64,000 nucleotides of DNA from positions 62,001-126,000 of the forward strand of contig JASJOG010000469.1 of the NCBI GenBank assembly GCA_030142905.1, written 5' to 3'. A program made the position numbers and the translations under genes. The stretch's first letter is position 1. The number at the start of each line of letters is the position of its first letter. Source of the stretch: Heliopora coerulea. Its lineage: Eukaryota > Cnidaria > Anthozoa > Scleralcyonacea > Helioporidae. Of the stretch, positions 33,701-45,659 are shown one piece after another. Below the pieces are notes generated by a model. The model searched no databases, had not been told where the DNA came from, and was given only the letters and a program-made list of their open reading frames with translations.

Positions 33701-36700
33701 AGAAATTTGAGATTGAGATGTTTGGTATTGAAAAAGACCATGAAAAATTAAAGTACCAAAATTATTTTCAATGACATCAGAAAACTTCAGATGATCTAAA
33801 TCATTTCACAAAGTCATGAATATCTTTGACTTTGAAAACTCCGGAGAATCAAGGAACGTTAAAGTGCAGTGTTGTCTGTTGGAGGCCTGAATATTGGAAA
33901 AAACTAGCATTGGAATTGAACACTGACGGAATGATCATGGGTTGACGTATTTACTTGGGACTTTAAGTAGATACTAAGGGAAAGTCAAAGACAATGTGAC
34001 TATGATGCTTAGGACAAATTTTTCATCCTAAGTTGGAAGTCCCTAGACGGCCTAGAGTATTCTTGACCGTGTCCTAAGGAATGATTAGGTAGAACAATTT
34101 CAGCTTAGTTTTCTAAATAATAGAAGTTAGCGAAGGCCAAACCAAGGTAATCGATAGGCCAAAAATAAGGTAAACTGACAAAAACGTGGCAAATTGATCA
34201 AAACCCAGACATAACACGAAAATACGTACGGATTCCTAAAGCAAATGTTTGTTCTTATGTGTGAAATGACGTCTGTTTCCGCGCCGTTGACGCTCCCCTA
34301 CTTCTCGTGTTATTTATTCGCGCTTTTCTGGCCTACACTGATTCACAAGTTTTTGATCACATTCACATTACAGTGCTTTTCTTCAAAAAAGTCCTAATAT
34401 TTTCTAACACTTGGGCGTGGTACTTATCAATTAACTTATTAACTTTCAAATGTAAACATGTAATCTCCGACACCCCCCTTATTTGTCTTCGCCAGAAAGC
34501 AAATATACATTCATGCATATATCAGCATAATAAACTTAACAGGAGTCAATACAGTTTATATTATTCCTTGAGCTTCCTCTCCAATGCTCGACATGCCCAC
34601 TCTCACCACAACTGCTACGTCAAGTGTGGGTTTAAAGATGAATGCTTCAGCGTTGAGAGCTGTCTGCAACACACTTTTCTTTGATCACATGATAATTCCA
34701 ACGAGAATTTTATTGCGGCATCGCTCGTTCGAAGTTACCCTTTCTAGCTCGCAATCTAATCGCTCACTTGCGATTATAAGAGGTGTTCAACGATTCCCAG
34801 TTCTCATTTATTTTTGTTACGCTCGTCTTCCCTTCTAAAAACGCTAGCTCCCTTTTCTAGTTGATTTCGTTTTATTACGGTGCTTGAGACGGTTTCCTTC
34901 TCTCAAACTACGGACGTACTCATTGGTGCAGCAAGACGATAGGACATTATTTCACCGTTTGAGGTGTGTAGTTCTCTTCTTCAGGTCTCCAGTCTCAATT
35001 TGATAAGTTTTCGTCACTGGTAACTGGTCGGGTTGGATAAAAGGAACGAGTTAGACGTGAGGAGGGGCATTTGAATGTCACTTTGAACATAGGTGAACGG
35101 CCTGCAATGAAGGAGCTCTATGTCGATTACAACTTCTTGAACTCAATCCACATTTGTGAACCACTTCCAATCTATTTTGCTATAGTGGACTGTCATGTCC
35201 TTCAGGCGTCATACTACAGTAACCGAAAAAGTTACCAAGCTTTCAAACTTATGAACTTCAATCTTTTTGTACACGCAATAAAAAATGCTGTGATCAATTG
35301 ATCTGTACCTTGGATAAAATGTGTCTTTTGCCGTCGACAATTTGTTCGCCCTTGGAACAATTTGTTTGTACTGTCAAAAATTTGTGTCTGCTGGAAGCCT
35401 GTTTGTGCAGTGATACATTTGGGCCATCACTCCGTACTAGACTCTCACTCCGGAAAAAAAATAATCTGTATTAAAATTTTACATAAAAAACTATGGTTGG
35501 AGTTAGGATTAGCATTTCTAAAATCAGGAAATCTTTCTCGAGAACATGTTGTCATGACATCAGGTATGTCCTGACTGGCCTTATGACTGTCAATGACCGC
35601 GATTAAATTTACCACAAACTGTGCTTGTGTTGTTTTTGCTAACTGGAATGAAGGACAATCGATCTTTTTACTGGCGTAAATCGTGCATATCATTCTATAC
35701 AAAGACAAAGAAGACAACACAGCGTTTCACTTAAGACCTTTGTTCATTAGCAAAATTATCTTATTAGCTCCTAGACGCCCTATCGTCTTTTGAATCTGAA
35801 GGGAACGACGGCCATTCATCAACGTATTTTAATCATGATTCGAACTAAATATAACTATAACGGCTGCTCTATACGGCATGCTTGTCATACGATTATTCGT
35901 CCAAATTGTACTACAATGTGTTCAATACTACATGGTACTCTGAATGTACTGCTACAAATAACTGCGTATTGTAAGCAGGAATTATGTCAACTGACAGAAC
36001 ACAGAAAAATTCATCCCGGACGCTGGCCTTCCGAAACAGCGTTAACATCTTCACACAATACCCGGTTGAACAAGTTGTTCTGATTACGATTAAGGTGATG
36101 TTACGCAAAGGATTTTCAAATGCAATTAATGTTGTACAAAGAGAATCGACGTGTGTAAGATACCACCTACGAACGAAATTTAACAAAATTTTCTGCGACA
36201 ACATGTTGCTTTAAAATCGTCATTAAAAAAACCTAAAACATCCTGTGCAGCATTATCTTTACCGTTTCACGCTATCTAACACCGTTATTTGAAGTTGTCG
36301 TTGCTATTTCAAAACCCACTGGCATCGTGAAAACGTGGCCTAATCGTCTGGAGTTTAAATGCTGGTTCGCCATATGCCCGTCTGGGGTTCACTTAATATT
36401 TTTCCAGATAAAGAAGCTTGCAAGCGAGCTCTAACATCCATTTACACCAAGCTAAAAATTATTTATACGTCAATACCCGTGGTTCACCACCAGATTCCAG
36501 ATTCCTAGTTATTCAACGTTTTTCATTGTCTTTTTGTTTTATCAGGTGTACATGAGTTGAATTCCCGTCGGACAGCATATATTGGTTCTCTGCCCGGATT
36601 TATACCTGTGATAGTAAATAATTCATTGAATTTCACCAAAAGATTTACACTTAGGGGCTGATTCTCAGGCCCAGTAGGACTCACGGTTTGGGGGGAACTA

Positions 36701-37220
36701 CTCAGTATTATTACCAAATACAAAACCACGGTATTTCCGTATGGGAATAACATTTTATTGATAAATCTACGTTTCGACTACGTTTTAGTAATCATTAGGA
36801 ATGTTCACATGCTTTGATCGAGTTCTTGAATTTCTGGTGTTTTACGTATCTCTCAGTGAGTAGGTTTTCTCATTTCAGCTGGTCTCACATAGATTCAGTT
36901 GGAACGAAATCAGTTTCTTTAGGTTGTATTGGCAGTCCACGTCTAAGACCAAATCGACAGATTGCTTCTTCTTAGTAAGAACCTTCGGATTACTGTTGAG
37001 TATAGAGGATATTGCATGTTCAGTAAGTAGAGTGGAGAATTTTAATTCATTGAATTGTAATTCAAAATAGAGCTGCTAGAGTCATCACAGACAGGAAAAA
37101 TAAGAATTCGCCTGCCGTGAAAAGTTATTCAAAATTTTGGTATCAAATATACATAAGCAAGCATGAAATTGAAAGCCATAAACAAAGATGACCGAAAGCA
37201 AACGTTCCCTTTATGTACAA
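30745..37220. other. Long stretch without a recognisable gene
   Basis: Numerous short frames occur on both strands (up to 125 codons at 34307-34684), none with domain motifs. A short degenerate run of ccgt units is at 33659-33672. Around 36760-37010 the minus strand weakly resembles Penelope sequence but is not firm enough to call. Confidence 0.4.
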
Positions 37221-37222
37221 GA

Positions 37223-37649
37223 AAGATGACCATCATGCCAGAAACTTCAACGGACCACGCCAAGAGGACTGGGGGAACGTACCGTAGTTTCAGTTGTGAG
37301 AAATCAACTCGTAAGCTACCTCATTCTGTGAAAAAATGAAAACAGAACTTCATATAAAATGGATCAGAGACGCCTGTTCCGAATAATGGTATGCAACTGG
37401 TTTAACAGGTAGAGATTTCTGATACATTATGTAGACAAAATCCAGCTTACTCATGTACAATGTAAGGAGTGAAAACCATACAAACGCTTAATTCAATCCC
37501 AGCAAAACCAGTTATTGCAGGGGAATAGTTAAAATGCCACATAGTTAAGTAAAATCGTCAAACGTTATCCACACTAGATTCTGAAGAATCCACTAGGGTT
37601 GTTGCGTTTTTGGCAAGAAACGAAAACTTCTACTCAGTATCCCTTCTTT
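37223..37649 (+). repeat. 427-bp segment almost identical to 40767-41193
   Basis: From aagatgaccatcatgccag to actcagtatcccttcttt the two segments are the same length and I noticed a single difference (cctgttccg here, cctgtttcg at 40919). This indicates a very recent copy event or an assembly duplication. It is non-coding. Confidence 0.9.
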
Positions 37650-39527
37650 TTTCAGTCGGCATAGAGTACTGTTGACTTAAATGAGATTTTTGTACCAACT
37701 TCATACAAATCGTCTACTCAGCTTGCTACAGTCACACTGTTACGCCTTACACTCATTCCACTAAATTCATGTGCTCTGAGATTCGCGTATAAAAATGCCG
37801 GCGCGTTTGGCCAAAATACAACACTCTGCAGCATTGAAACGGTATTTATGATACGCGATCTCATCAACTTGGGAATTCGGTCTTTGAAGGAAAAGAAACC
37901 TAACAGTCGTCTGCCTTACTGGAAGATGAAACGTACGGTAACTTGTGGGAAAGCAGAGGAACATAATTTCGCAATTTGAGTTCGAATTTGTAGAGTGTGA
38001 ACCTGTAAAAAGGAGAAAAAAGTTTAGATTAGAAATAGATTAGACAAGGGGTAACAGATAGACAGCGGGTAACAGATAGATTCAGAGTCACGACCTCCTC
38101 GGCAGTTGCTTAAGAATCCCCTCTTCACAAGTGCATTTCACGAGTGTGCACATTACGAGTTGGAATAAGAACCACAAAAGGAATATCAGCAGGTTCATTA
38201 ACGATAAAAAATAAGCTTTACAAGCGACGTTAAGTAAATTTACACTATCTTCGTAAGCTAATTTCCACAAGGCTAAAATTTTTGCACGGAACTGGTATTT
38301 AACTAAACGAGTTTTAGAAGAACGTTTTCTTTTCGTTAAAGATACGGATAAGAACTAAGAATCAAGAAAGACATGGAGACGAAAGCAGTCAAGATCTCCA
38401 AATATTCATTGATTGCGACCAGTAAAGGTACGTGCTTGTTCATGTGTGGGAACTGAAAGAGCGGGAAACAAGTGCTGTCAATACAGCATTGGTATTACTT
38501 GGTTTTTGCTTGGTCCTACAGTTTCAAAACTTACGGAGATACAACAAATAAATTCTAACTGAAGAGTTCGTGGCTAGTAGCTATGAACCAGATTCACTGT
38601 GATCAGAAAACGGACTCAAGAATCAAGGTAATGTTAAAAACACATTGGTTCGAGTTCCGCAAGACTTTCTAGAACACATGACCATTATGTCCCTTTGTAA
38701 ACGGTCTTTGCCATCCTAATGTTCTCCGTCTTCCCCAAGTGTACCCAAGTGAGGGTCCTGGGAACGGGCAAAAAACCATCGCGCAAACAACACCGTTTCC
38801 TTACAGGGCGGCCATTTTGTCTTAAACTGGATAATAGGCCAGTACTTCAGTGAGTTCTTTTCGAGAGACGAGTCTGCCAAAACGATGTCAGGGTAAGCAA
38901 TCCAGTTTGCCGTAGAACAGTTACGCCTTCTAAAAACCTAAAATCCTTAACACTTCTTAAAAACTTGATATATAAAATATCTTTGTGGGTTACGCCATCC
39001 AGATAATTCCCCAGAGAGTATGAGCTTAGCAGAACATCCGGAAGAAGTTCATGGTGGGTTAGGTTGGGATTGATAATCTTTTTGACACATCTGGGGGAAA
39101 CAGACGTAACGTATTCAATCCACCTTTTTCACGTAGAATCACCGACATATATTATACAAAAGACAATATTATACGAAAATACGACAACATAGCTGCCACT
39201 TAGTGTCTCACAAAGTCTATATTTATCTATAATTTTTCCCCTAGGAGGAATCAATTTGTTATATTATCTTGAATGCAGCCGACTTGTCATGTTCCTTACA
39301 CTGCCTCAGTCAGCTAATAATCAATTAAAACACATGATGTGGTAACTGCCAATGTTTTCGTTTGCTTTTATGCAGAATTACCGTGTAAAACACAAAATTT
39401 TTGAAAGAATTAAGAAGTTATCTAATAGAAACGTTTGGATTCAGTCTTGCTAACTTGCCGTTTGAATGTTAATTGCCATGAAAAATACTTGTGCACGGTG
39501 AAGTCCCCTAAATAATTAGTTGCAGAC
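37650..39527. other. No recognisable gene
   Basis: Only short frames are present. A small tandem repeat gggtaacagatagac occurs near 38049-38080. Confidence 0.4.
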
Positions 39528-39540
39528 TAATTTAATTTCT

Positions 39541-39970
39541 GAAATTTATATTTTCAGAAGTGTGAGAGCTTGGAGATATCTGCAGACGATAGATGAACGA
39601 TTGTCAAGCTCTATCCTCAGAAAAACGATTTCTGAGCTCCAGACGGGGATCGAACCCGCAACCTTCTGATGACCGGTGAGACGATCTAACCATTGAGCTA
39701 CCAAGACTCAGATGGTGAGCTAAGGTGCAAGTTCGACGTATGTGCGACCTAAGCGGAAGCCATCATATGTTAATAATGACATTGATAAAATTTACATTTT
39801 TAGAAGTGTGAAGAGCTTATGTCGAACTTGCACCTTAGCTCACCATCTGAGTCTTGGTAGCTCAATGGTTAGAGCGTCTCACCGGTCATCAGAAGGTTGC
39901 GGGTTCAATCTGGGGCTCAGAAATCGTTTTTCTGAGGATAGAGCTGACGATTGTTCATCTACCATCTCAA
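39541..39970. mobile_element. Head-to-head dimer of a tRNA-derived SINE with a 13-bp target duplication
   Basis: The direct repeat taatttaatttct lies at 39528-39540 and 39971-39983. Inside, a minus-strand tRNA-like SINE (arm 39588-39737) faces a plus-strand one (arm 39821-39963). Each has a GAGTCTTGGTAGCTCAATGG head, an A box, CACCGGTCA in the anticodon position (GGT, threonine-like), and a B box GGTTCGATCC (plus arm GGTTCAATCT). The 83-bp spacer contains another partial SINE tail (catttttagaagtgtgaaga) repeated from 39550. The anticodon stem has mismatches, so these are SINE heads rather than functional tRNAs. The left arm has the longer outer tail. Confidence 0.85.
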
Positions 39971-40243
39971 TAATTTAATTTCTTTTTTACCTAGTTTGAA
40001 GTTTGGCGAATATCCAGAATCTGCTTTCACTCAAAGTAGATGGATCATTTTCTGGTCATTACCTTGCTGGTCACCCAGGTAACCCAAAGCTATCTCCATA
40101 CTTGTACTATTAGCCTATCACCATCCATGGAGCTTGGAAAACGTTGAAACAAACTACGTATACTTCACTGCAATATATCTGAATTTTATAACAGTACCAA
40201 AGTAAGACTATTTCTTTCATTGACACGTTAGCCTTTCATGTGC

Positions 40244-40497
40244 TTGATTAGGTATGATGCAAAGTGAAGTGAAGTGAAGGATTAGGTATGAAGCAAAGAA
40301 TAAGATCATGCATTCCAAAACTGTTTCAATCACAGTCTACAAGTCTCTAGTCCTTCCCTACTTTGATTACTATAGTCTGGTGTGGGATAATGCAAGAAAT
40401 TATATGCTTGATAGACTCAAAAAATACAAAACAGAGTTGAGAACAATAACGGAAAGTTCACACAAGACCTGATCAAGCGACTGAGTGATTGATGTCA
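40244..40497 (+). repeat. Segment A1, LINE-derived, duplicated at 41216-41469
   Basis: Identical by eye to 41216-41469 over 254 bp. An internal frame (about 40311-40470) reads KTVSITVYKSLVLPYFDYYSLVW and LDRLKKYKTELRTIT, the thumb region of a non-LTR retrotransposon reverse transcriptase. So the duplicated piece is itself a LINE fragment, from a different copy than that at 24.2 kb. Confidence 0.9.
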
Positions 40498-40502
40498 CTC
40501 AC

Positions 40503-40760
40503 TTCGGCAAGGTGGCATACCTCAGCGAACTTGGCATAATGACATCACAAATTCGGAAAAAAACTTGAAAGTTTAAACCGCAAAGCCAATAACTCATACT
40601 GTTAAGAAGCGTCTTAAAATGTTGAGCTAATCAGAGAAAGTAAAACAAAATGAAGATTCGGCAAAAGAGGCAGCGAAATTGGTCAAACCCAATCATGGCT
40701 GTAGATTTTTTTATGCTTGAGAAACGTGAGAGCTTGGATATATCTTAAGAGAGATGAATC
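40503..40760 (+). repeat. Segment B1, homologous to 50136-50393
   Basis: Ttcggcaaggtggcatacct through gagcttggatatatcttaag aligns without large gaps to 50136-50393, with roughly 93 percent identity by eye. It ends in gtgagagcttggatatatc, which also resembles the SINE tail at 39561. It is non-coding. Confidence 0.85.
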
Positions 40761-40766
40761 ATCGTC

Positions 40767-41193
40767 AAGATGACCATCATGCCAGAAACTTCAACGGACC
40801 ACGCCAAGAGGACTGGGGGAACGTACCGTAGTTTCAGTTGTGAGAAATCAACTCGTAAGCTACCTCATTCTGTGAAAAAATGAAAACAGAACTTCATATA
40901 AAATGGATCAGAGACGCCTGTTTCGAATAATGGTATGCAACTGGTTTAACAGGTAGAGATTTCTGATACATTATGTAGACAAAATCCAGCTTACTCATGT
41001 ACAATGTAAGGAGTGAAAACCATACAAACGCTTAATTCAATCCCAGCAAAACCAGTTATTGCAGGGGAATAGTTAAAATGCCACATAGTTAAGTAAAATC
41101 GTCAAACGTTATCCACACTAGATTCTGAAGAATCCACTAGGGTTGTTGCGTTTTTGGCAAGAAACGAAAACTTCTACTCAGTATCCCTTCTTT
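40767..41193 (+). repeat. Segment C, near-identical copy of 37223-37649
   Basis: This has the same length and almost the same sequence as the segment 3.5 kb upstream. It is joined on its left to segment B at a shared aagatgacc-like junction and on its right to a short hairpin. Confidence 0.9.
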
Positions 41194-41217
41194 CTTGGGA
41201 TACTGAGTAGAAGTTTT
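41167..41217. repeat. Perfect 21-bp inverted repeat at the C/A2 junction
   Basis: The arm aaaacttctactcagtatcc (plus one base) is followed after a 9-base loop by its exact reverse complement (gggatactgagtagaagtttt). The 37.6 kb copy of segment C has only the first arm, so the second arm was created at the junction. Confidence 0.85.
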
Positions 41218-41469
41218 GATTAGGTATGATGCAAAGTGAAGTGAAGTGAAGGATTAGGTATGAAGCAAAGAATAAGATCATGCATTCCAAAACTGTTTCA
41301 ATCACAGTCTACAAGTCTCTAGTCCTTCCCTACTTTGATTACTATAGTCTGGTGTGGGATAATGCAAGAAATTATATGCTTGATAGACTCAAAAAATACA
41401 AAACAGAGTTGAGAACAATAACGGAAAGTTCACACAAGACCTGATCAAGCGACTGAGTGATTGATGTCA
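41216..41469 (+). repeat. Segment A2, copy of 40244-40497
   Basis: Identical by eye to A1. With A1 it forms direct repeats around segments B and C. The right junction passes from gattgatgtca to unrelated sequence. Confidence 0.9.
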
Positions 41470-41887
41470 GATACGAAATCCTTAAAGAGAGAAGGCAAGA
41501 TTAAAAAAGCAACATTTATGTATAATGTAAACCATGAACAGATGGTGGAGAGCATAACCAACTTATTCACAGTTTGGAAAAATGAACCATTCTCCTTTTG
41601 AGATAACAGAATTTAATAATTTTTAGGTAATAATAAACCCAATACAATTTTTTTTATGAAAAGTATCAGCCACTCTTGAGCAAAGTATAGGAACAATATG
41701 CCGGTGAAATACAAAGTGAAAGAGTTAACATTAAATCATTCTAAAGAGTGTTATGTTTAGGTACAATTTACATTGGCGTTTGCATGTGGTCTTGAATTAG
41801 TTCAATACGTGTAGTTTCCCCCTTGAAAAAACAGACAAATTCTAGAGGGTTATTGTTTTAAAATATGTCAAAACAATAATTAATAAT

Positions 41888-42459
41888 CCAGTCAAACTCC
41901 TATTAAGCCCCCCCCCCCCCTCATTTAATGGCCACTTATTCAAGTCCTAAACATTCTCTTCGTAATTTACTGTGAAGTGATGCTCTGTTAGATGGTCACA
42001 TGTATTAAGCATCCATGACCAGCTTTGCAATCTCCCATTGAGTCATTTTTATTGCTTTGAAATCCTATTAAGCAGCAAGGAAACATCAAGTGTAACTGTT
42101 TTTCACTTTTAATAGTGGTCTTCATTGAAATCTAAGCACATGAAACAGTTCATATGGTGTTATCAGTGGTATACATGCTTCAATTTAATTACAGGACATT
42201 TCTAGGCCTATCAAAAATAGATTATTGACTTGTTCTTTCTGGTTTTGTTTTTTAAAACTTTTGTAGTAATTTATTCATTTGCTGTAGTTTTTATGGGGTA
42301 ATTGTTTGCACCATAATGCATTGAAATATAGCACTCAAGTAAAGAGACTTTCTAACAGACAAATCATATTTCATGCAGAACTGTTAAACAGCCACCTTCT
42401 ATTGAGTGGCCACTTGGCTTTTTTCCCCTGTAGGTGGTCACTTTATAGGAGTTTGATGG
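41888..42459. mobile_element. Tc1/pogo-like MITE, 572 bp
   Basis: The left end ccagtcaaactcctattaag pairs with the right end, reverse-complemented (ccatcaaactcctataaagt). The ends resemble the CAGTCAAAC...CTATTAA termini of pogo/Tigger elements. The string taat borders both sides (41884-41887, 42460-42463), compatible with a TA-type target. The interior repeats the ggccac motif near both ends and carries a C11-13 run at 41909-41921. There is no transposase. Confidence 0.65.
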
Positions 42460-42477
42460 TAATAACAATAATATTAA

Positions 42478-42515
42478 CAATGACAACAATAATAATAATA
42501 ATAATAATGATGATA
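42478..42515. repeat. (AAT)n/(GAT)n microsatellite
   Basis: This is a run of aat trinucleotides with interspersed gat, directly after the MITE. Confidence 0.8.
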
Positions 42516-42995
42516 ATTTTGGGTGTTGTGTAAGTTGTCAAAATAATAATAATAAGTAGCATATCCAGGGTTTGTCAAATTGCTACCACTTGACATAAAT
42601 TATGCAAATGAGGAGTATAATGTGTAGAGAAGTGGACAGAAATACAGTACAATAGTTAAGTTTGTATGAGGTAGTTGACATAACAGTTCTGATAAACACA
42701 TACAAAGGCACACTGTCAACCTCTAGATATCTGGATACTTTGCAAGGGTACAAACCTAGTCTCTGTCTATGTGCAAATTAAGCATTGGGATTGGTTAAAA
42801 TACTCACATATCATTAGAATGGCCAATTCAAAGTATTCCAAAGTGCATCATGTCCAGACAACTCAAATTGACATTGGTTCAGCATATGAAGCTGCCTGCC
42901 AGCAGCAATATGAATAACAGGTTATGGGCTCAGGATCATTAGATCCACATGTGCAAATTGAACAATGTTTTGTACAAGACCTTCTCACTGAAAAC

Positions 42996-43895
42996 ATGGC
43001 CTCATCATCTCATACAATGATGAACAACATGCTAAAGATTGCAAAGCTGAACAATTCAGATTACTGAACATGGGTGTTCAATATGTGGTTGTAATTGGAG
43101 AGCCTTGTTTGATTTGTTTCAACACACAGATGGATCAGCTGAAACTCCTGATAGTACTGCTACTGCTGAAGCGAAATGAAATTTCAATTCTGGTGCAAAG
43201 AAAGCATGGACATATATTTGTTTGGCTGTGGAATCTGAACAGCAAATTCATGTCAGAAATATGAAAACAGCAAAGGAAGCCTGGGATGCCCTGAAAGGCC
43301 AGTTTCCTCAAGAATCAATTCTACAAAAGGTTAGATTACAACAATATTATTCATGTCTATTTCATAGTGGTGATAATATGTTGGAGTACATCAACCATTT
43401 AAGATTGTTACATGATCAGTTGAAAGATATGGGAGTCAATATTGATGACAAACAACTGACAATGACACAACTTGCTTGTTTGCCTGAAGAATTTAAGCCT
43501 TTGATTACCGTTCTTGACCCTGTTGATGAAGATAATCTGTCCCATGAAAAGGTTGAAAGGTATGCTCCTGAATGATACTGATCGTAGTGTTGATGCTAAG
43601 AAGTCTGAAGAGGCTTTTTCTGCCAGACGATTACTGGGACACTACAGCAAGAAAGGGAAGCAATGGCATAGTTCCAGCAGCAATGGAATGAGATTAAGGC
43701 TAATACAGACTTTCATAGGATATGTCATTACTGTCATGAAAGAGGACATTTTGCAAGAAACTGCCCAAAACAAAACTACAAAGATACCTCACAAAATAGT
43801 TCTATCCAAAGCAAGATCAAGAGATCAGATCACTATGGAGAAAGAAGCAGTCCTGATTCAATTATTAATGAAGAAATTTTATTTATCTTTGAACT
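42996..43895 (+). pseudogene. Copia gag, with zinc knuckle, interrupted
   Basis: The ATG at 42996 begins a Copia-type gag N-terminus (KIAKLNNSDY then TWVFNMWL), interrupted by a TGA and a TAA. The long frame 43222-43575 is the UBN2/gag-polypeptide region (MKTAKEAWDALKGQF, LHDQLKDMGVNIDD, LPEEFKPLI). Around 43712-43775, in another frame, CHYCHERGHFARNC is a CCHC zinc knuckle for nucleic-acid binding. At least three frame changes separate these parts. Confidence 0.8.
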
Positions 43896-43896
43896 A

Positions 43897-44476
43897 ATGA
43901 CCAATTTTAACTGGATCATTGACTCTAGAGCAACACAGCACATGACATTTGAAAGAAATCATTTGTCTCATTATGTGGAATTCAAGCAACCATGTGTTGT
44001 TAATCTTGGTGATAATCATACTACATTAGCATACAGGGGCAGATTTCCTGGGGGATACAGGGGGTGTGCACCCCCAAAATTTTCTAGCACCCCCTCAGAA
44101 AAATCCGAAAATGGCATGCATACTGTAGGTTATTATTTTTATTATAGGTTTTATTTAAAGAAACTTATACATTTGGCAGTAAGAGTATGGGCTTATGGCG
44201 ATATGCCTAAAAAAAATACAATAGCCCGGTCAGCCCCTTTGGCAGCACACCAATGCAACCCCCCAGGGAAATCTGCACCCCTCCTGTCAGATGAGCATTG
44301 ATCCACCCCTGTTAGCATATGGAAAAGGTACTTACCATATTATTACTAATCTTAAGAGAAGTATTCAGCATATTGCTCTTCATGATGTTTTATATTTACC
44401 TGACCTTGAAAAGAATTTGTTGTCTGTTCAAGCAATGGTCAAATTGGGAACATCTGTTGAATTTGACAGTGACTAG
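43897..44476 (+). pseudogene. Copia protease and pre-integrase region split by a hAT MITE
   Basis: Before the insertion, NWIIDSRATQHMT is the aspartic protease active site, with the usual DSGA changed to DSRA, so catalysis would be lost. After it, the frame resumes with HDVLYLPDLEKNLLSVQ, the conserved end of protease / start of the GAG-pre-integrase region. The target duplication ttagcata shows the two sides were contiguous before the MITE arrived. Confidence 0.8.
44034..44311. mobile_element. hAT MITE inserted in the Copia element, perfect 8-bp target duplication
   Basis: The duplication ttagcata is at 44026-44033 and 44312-44319. The ends are caggggcagat and, reverse-complemented, caggggtggatc, typical hAT termini. 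The 278-bp body has no ORF of its own; the frame 43897-44301 merely reads through it. It lies inside the protease/pre-integrase coding sequence and so postdates the Copia insertion. Confidence 0.92.
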
Positions 44477-44500
44477 TGCAAAATCACACAAAATTCAAAG

Positions 44501-45228
44501 TTGTTGGCTATTGGTGAAATGCAAGGGAAACTTTACATCTTGAAGATTATTCCTGATGAGCAAGTCAACATTGCAAGAGAAGACTCTAGTGTGCAATTAT
44601 GGTATTGTCATTTTGGTCATTTGGGGATAGACAATGTAACAAAATTGATCAAAGGCAAGATGGTTGAAGGAATGAGCTGTATTACTAATGGTGGCAGAAA
44701 CTCAGTTTGCAAAGCTTGCATTATGGGAAAGCAACATTGTACTGCATATCCCAAAGGAGTTTCAACATGTGCTACTAAAGCTTTTGAAATTGTTCATAGT
44801 GATGTCTGTGGACCCATGTCAGTCAACTCTATTGGAGGTTCTCAATATTTTGTTACTTTCATTCATGATTATTTACGATATACTCATGTTCATTTCATCA
44901 AATACAAGCATGAGGTGTTGGTGAAGTTCAAAGAGTTTAACTTTGCAAGAAACCTCACAGGAAAGCAAGTTAAATTTTGTGTTCTGACAATGGTAGTGAA
45001 TATAGTTCAAAGTGATTTGATGCATACTTGAAGGAGAAAGGGATTCTCCACAAAACAACAGTTCCCTACAACCCACCTCAAAATGGTGTAGCCGAAAGAA
45101 TGAATTGCACAATTGTGGAAACAGCTCAATCGATGATGTCCCGTTTAAAGATGCCAATTGAATTGTGGGCAGAAGCTGTTAATACTGCTAAACTCTATGA
45201 TCCATTCACACAGTTTCATTCGCAGTAG
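44501..45228 (+). pseudogene. Copia integrase, frameshifted and C-terminally deleted
   Basis: The first frame (44501-45031) has the zinc-binding pre-integrase region (LWYCHFGHLGIDNV, then CKACIMGKQH: the H-H-C-C pattern) and the first catalytic Asp in VHSDVCGPM. A frameshift near 44975 takes the second Asp (SDNGSEY) out of frame. The next frame (45028-45228) contains the catalytic glutamate region NPPQNGVAERMN. Then AVNTAKLYDPFTQ jumps directly to SRDVALDKRKFHDF, so roughly 60 residues of the usual C-terminal region are deleted near 45220. Confidence 0.85.
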
Positions 45229-45659
45229 AGATGTTGCACTTGACAAAAGGAAGTTCCATGATTTTGATAGTGGATATTCATTGAAACCAGATTTACATTT
45301 CTACTGTTCAACTGCTGATGATTTGCAAGCTGAAGCTCAAGATGTCTAAATTATAGATAGTGAAGATGATCATGACACAGATGATGGACAAATTGAAGCT
45401 GGCAAAGATACTGAACCTATACATCATAATCAACCAGTGGGAGCAACTTATGAAGATAACTTCATGAGGGAGGCTGAATGTTTGGGTCCCAAAAGACAGC
45501 ACAAGCCTCCTGTCAGAGTCCATGAAGAATGTTATGCTGCATATGACTTTACAACTTACATTAATGAACCAATAAATATTTAAGAAGCATGGACATGAAA
45601 ACATTCTGTTCATTGCAAAGAAGCAACAAACTCTGAGTACAATTCACTGACAAGTAACT

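Noticed and set aside
34307..34684. 125-codon ORF as a host gene
   Set aside because: No domain, no context, composition like random translation of A/T-rich DNA, and it overlaps another frame at 34584.
36760..37010. Another Penelope fragment on the minus strand
   Set aside because: A cgtagtcgaaacgt stretch and a weak LRRGLPIQP-like translation are suggestive, but no endonuclease or RT motif is firm enough.
39840..39925. Genuine tRNA-Thr(GGT) gene pair
   Set aside because: The inverted duplication inside one target duplication, mismatched anticodon stem and attached SINE tails point to SINE heads.
42540..42915. Copia 5' LTR
   Set aside because: No stretch resembling tgttaaggattcaata or the rest of the 3' LTR was found here.
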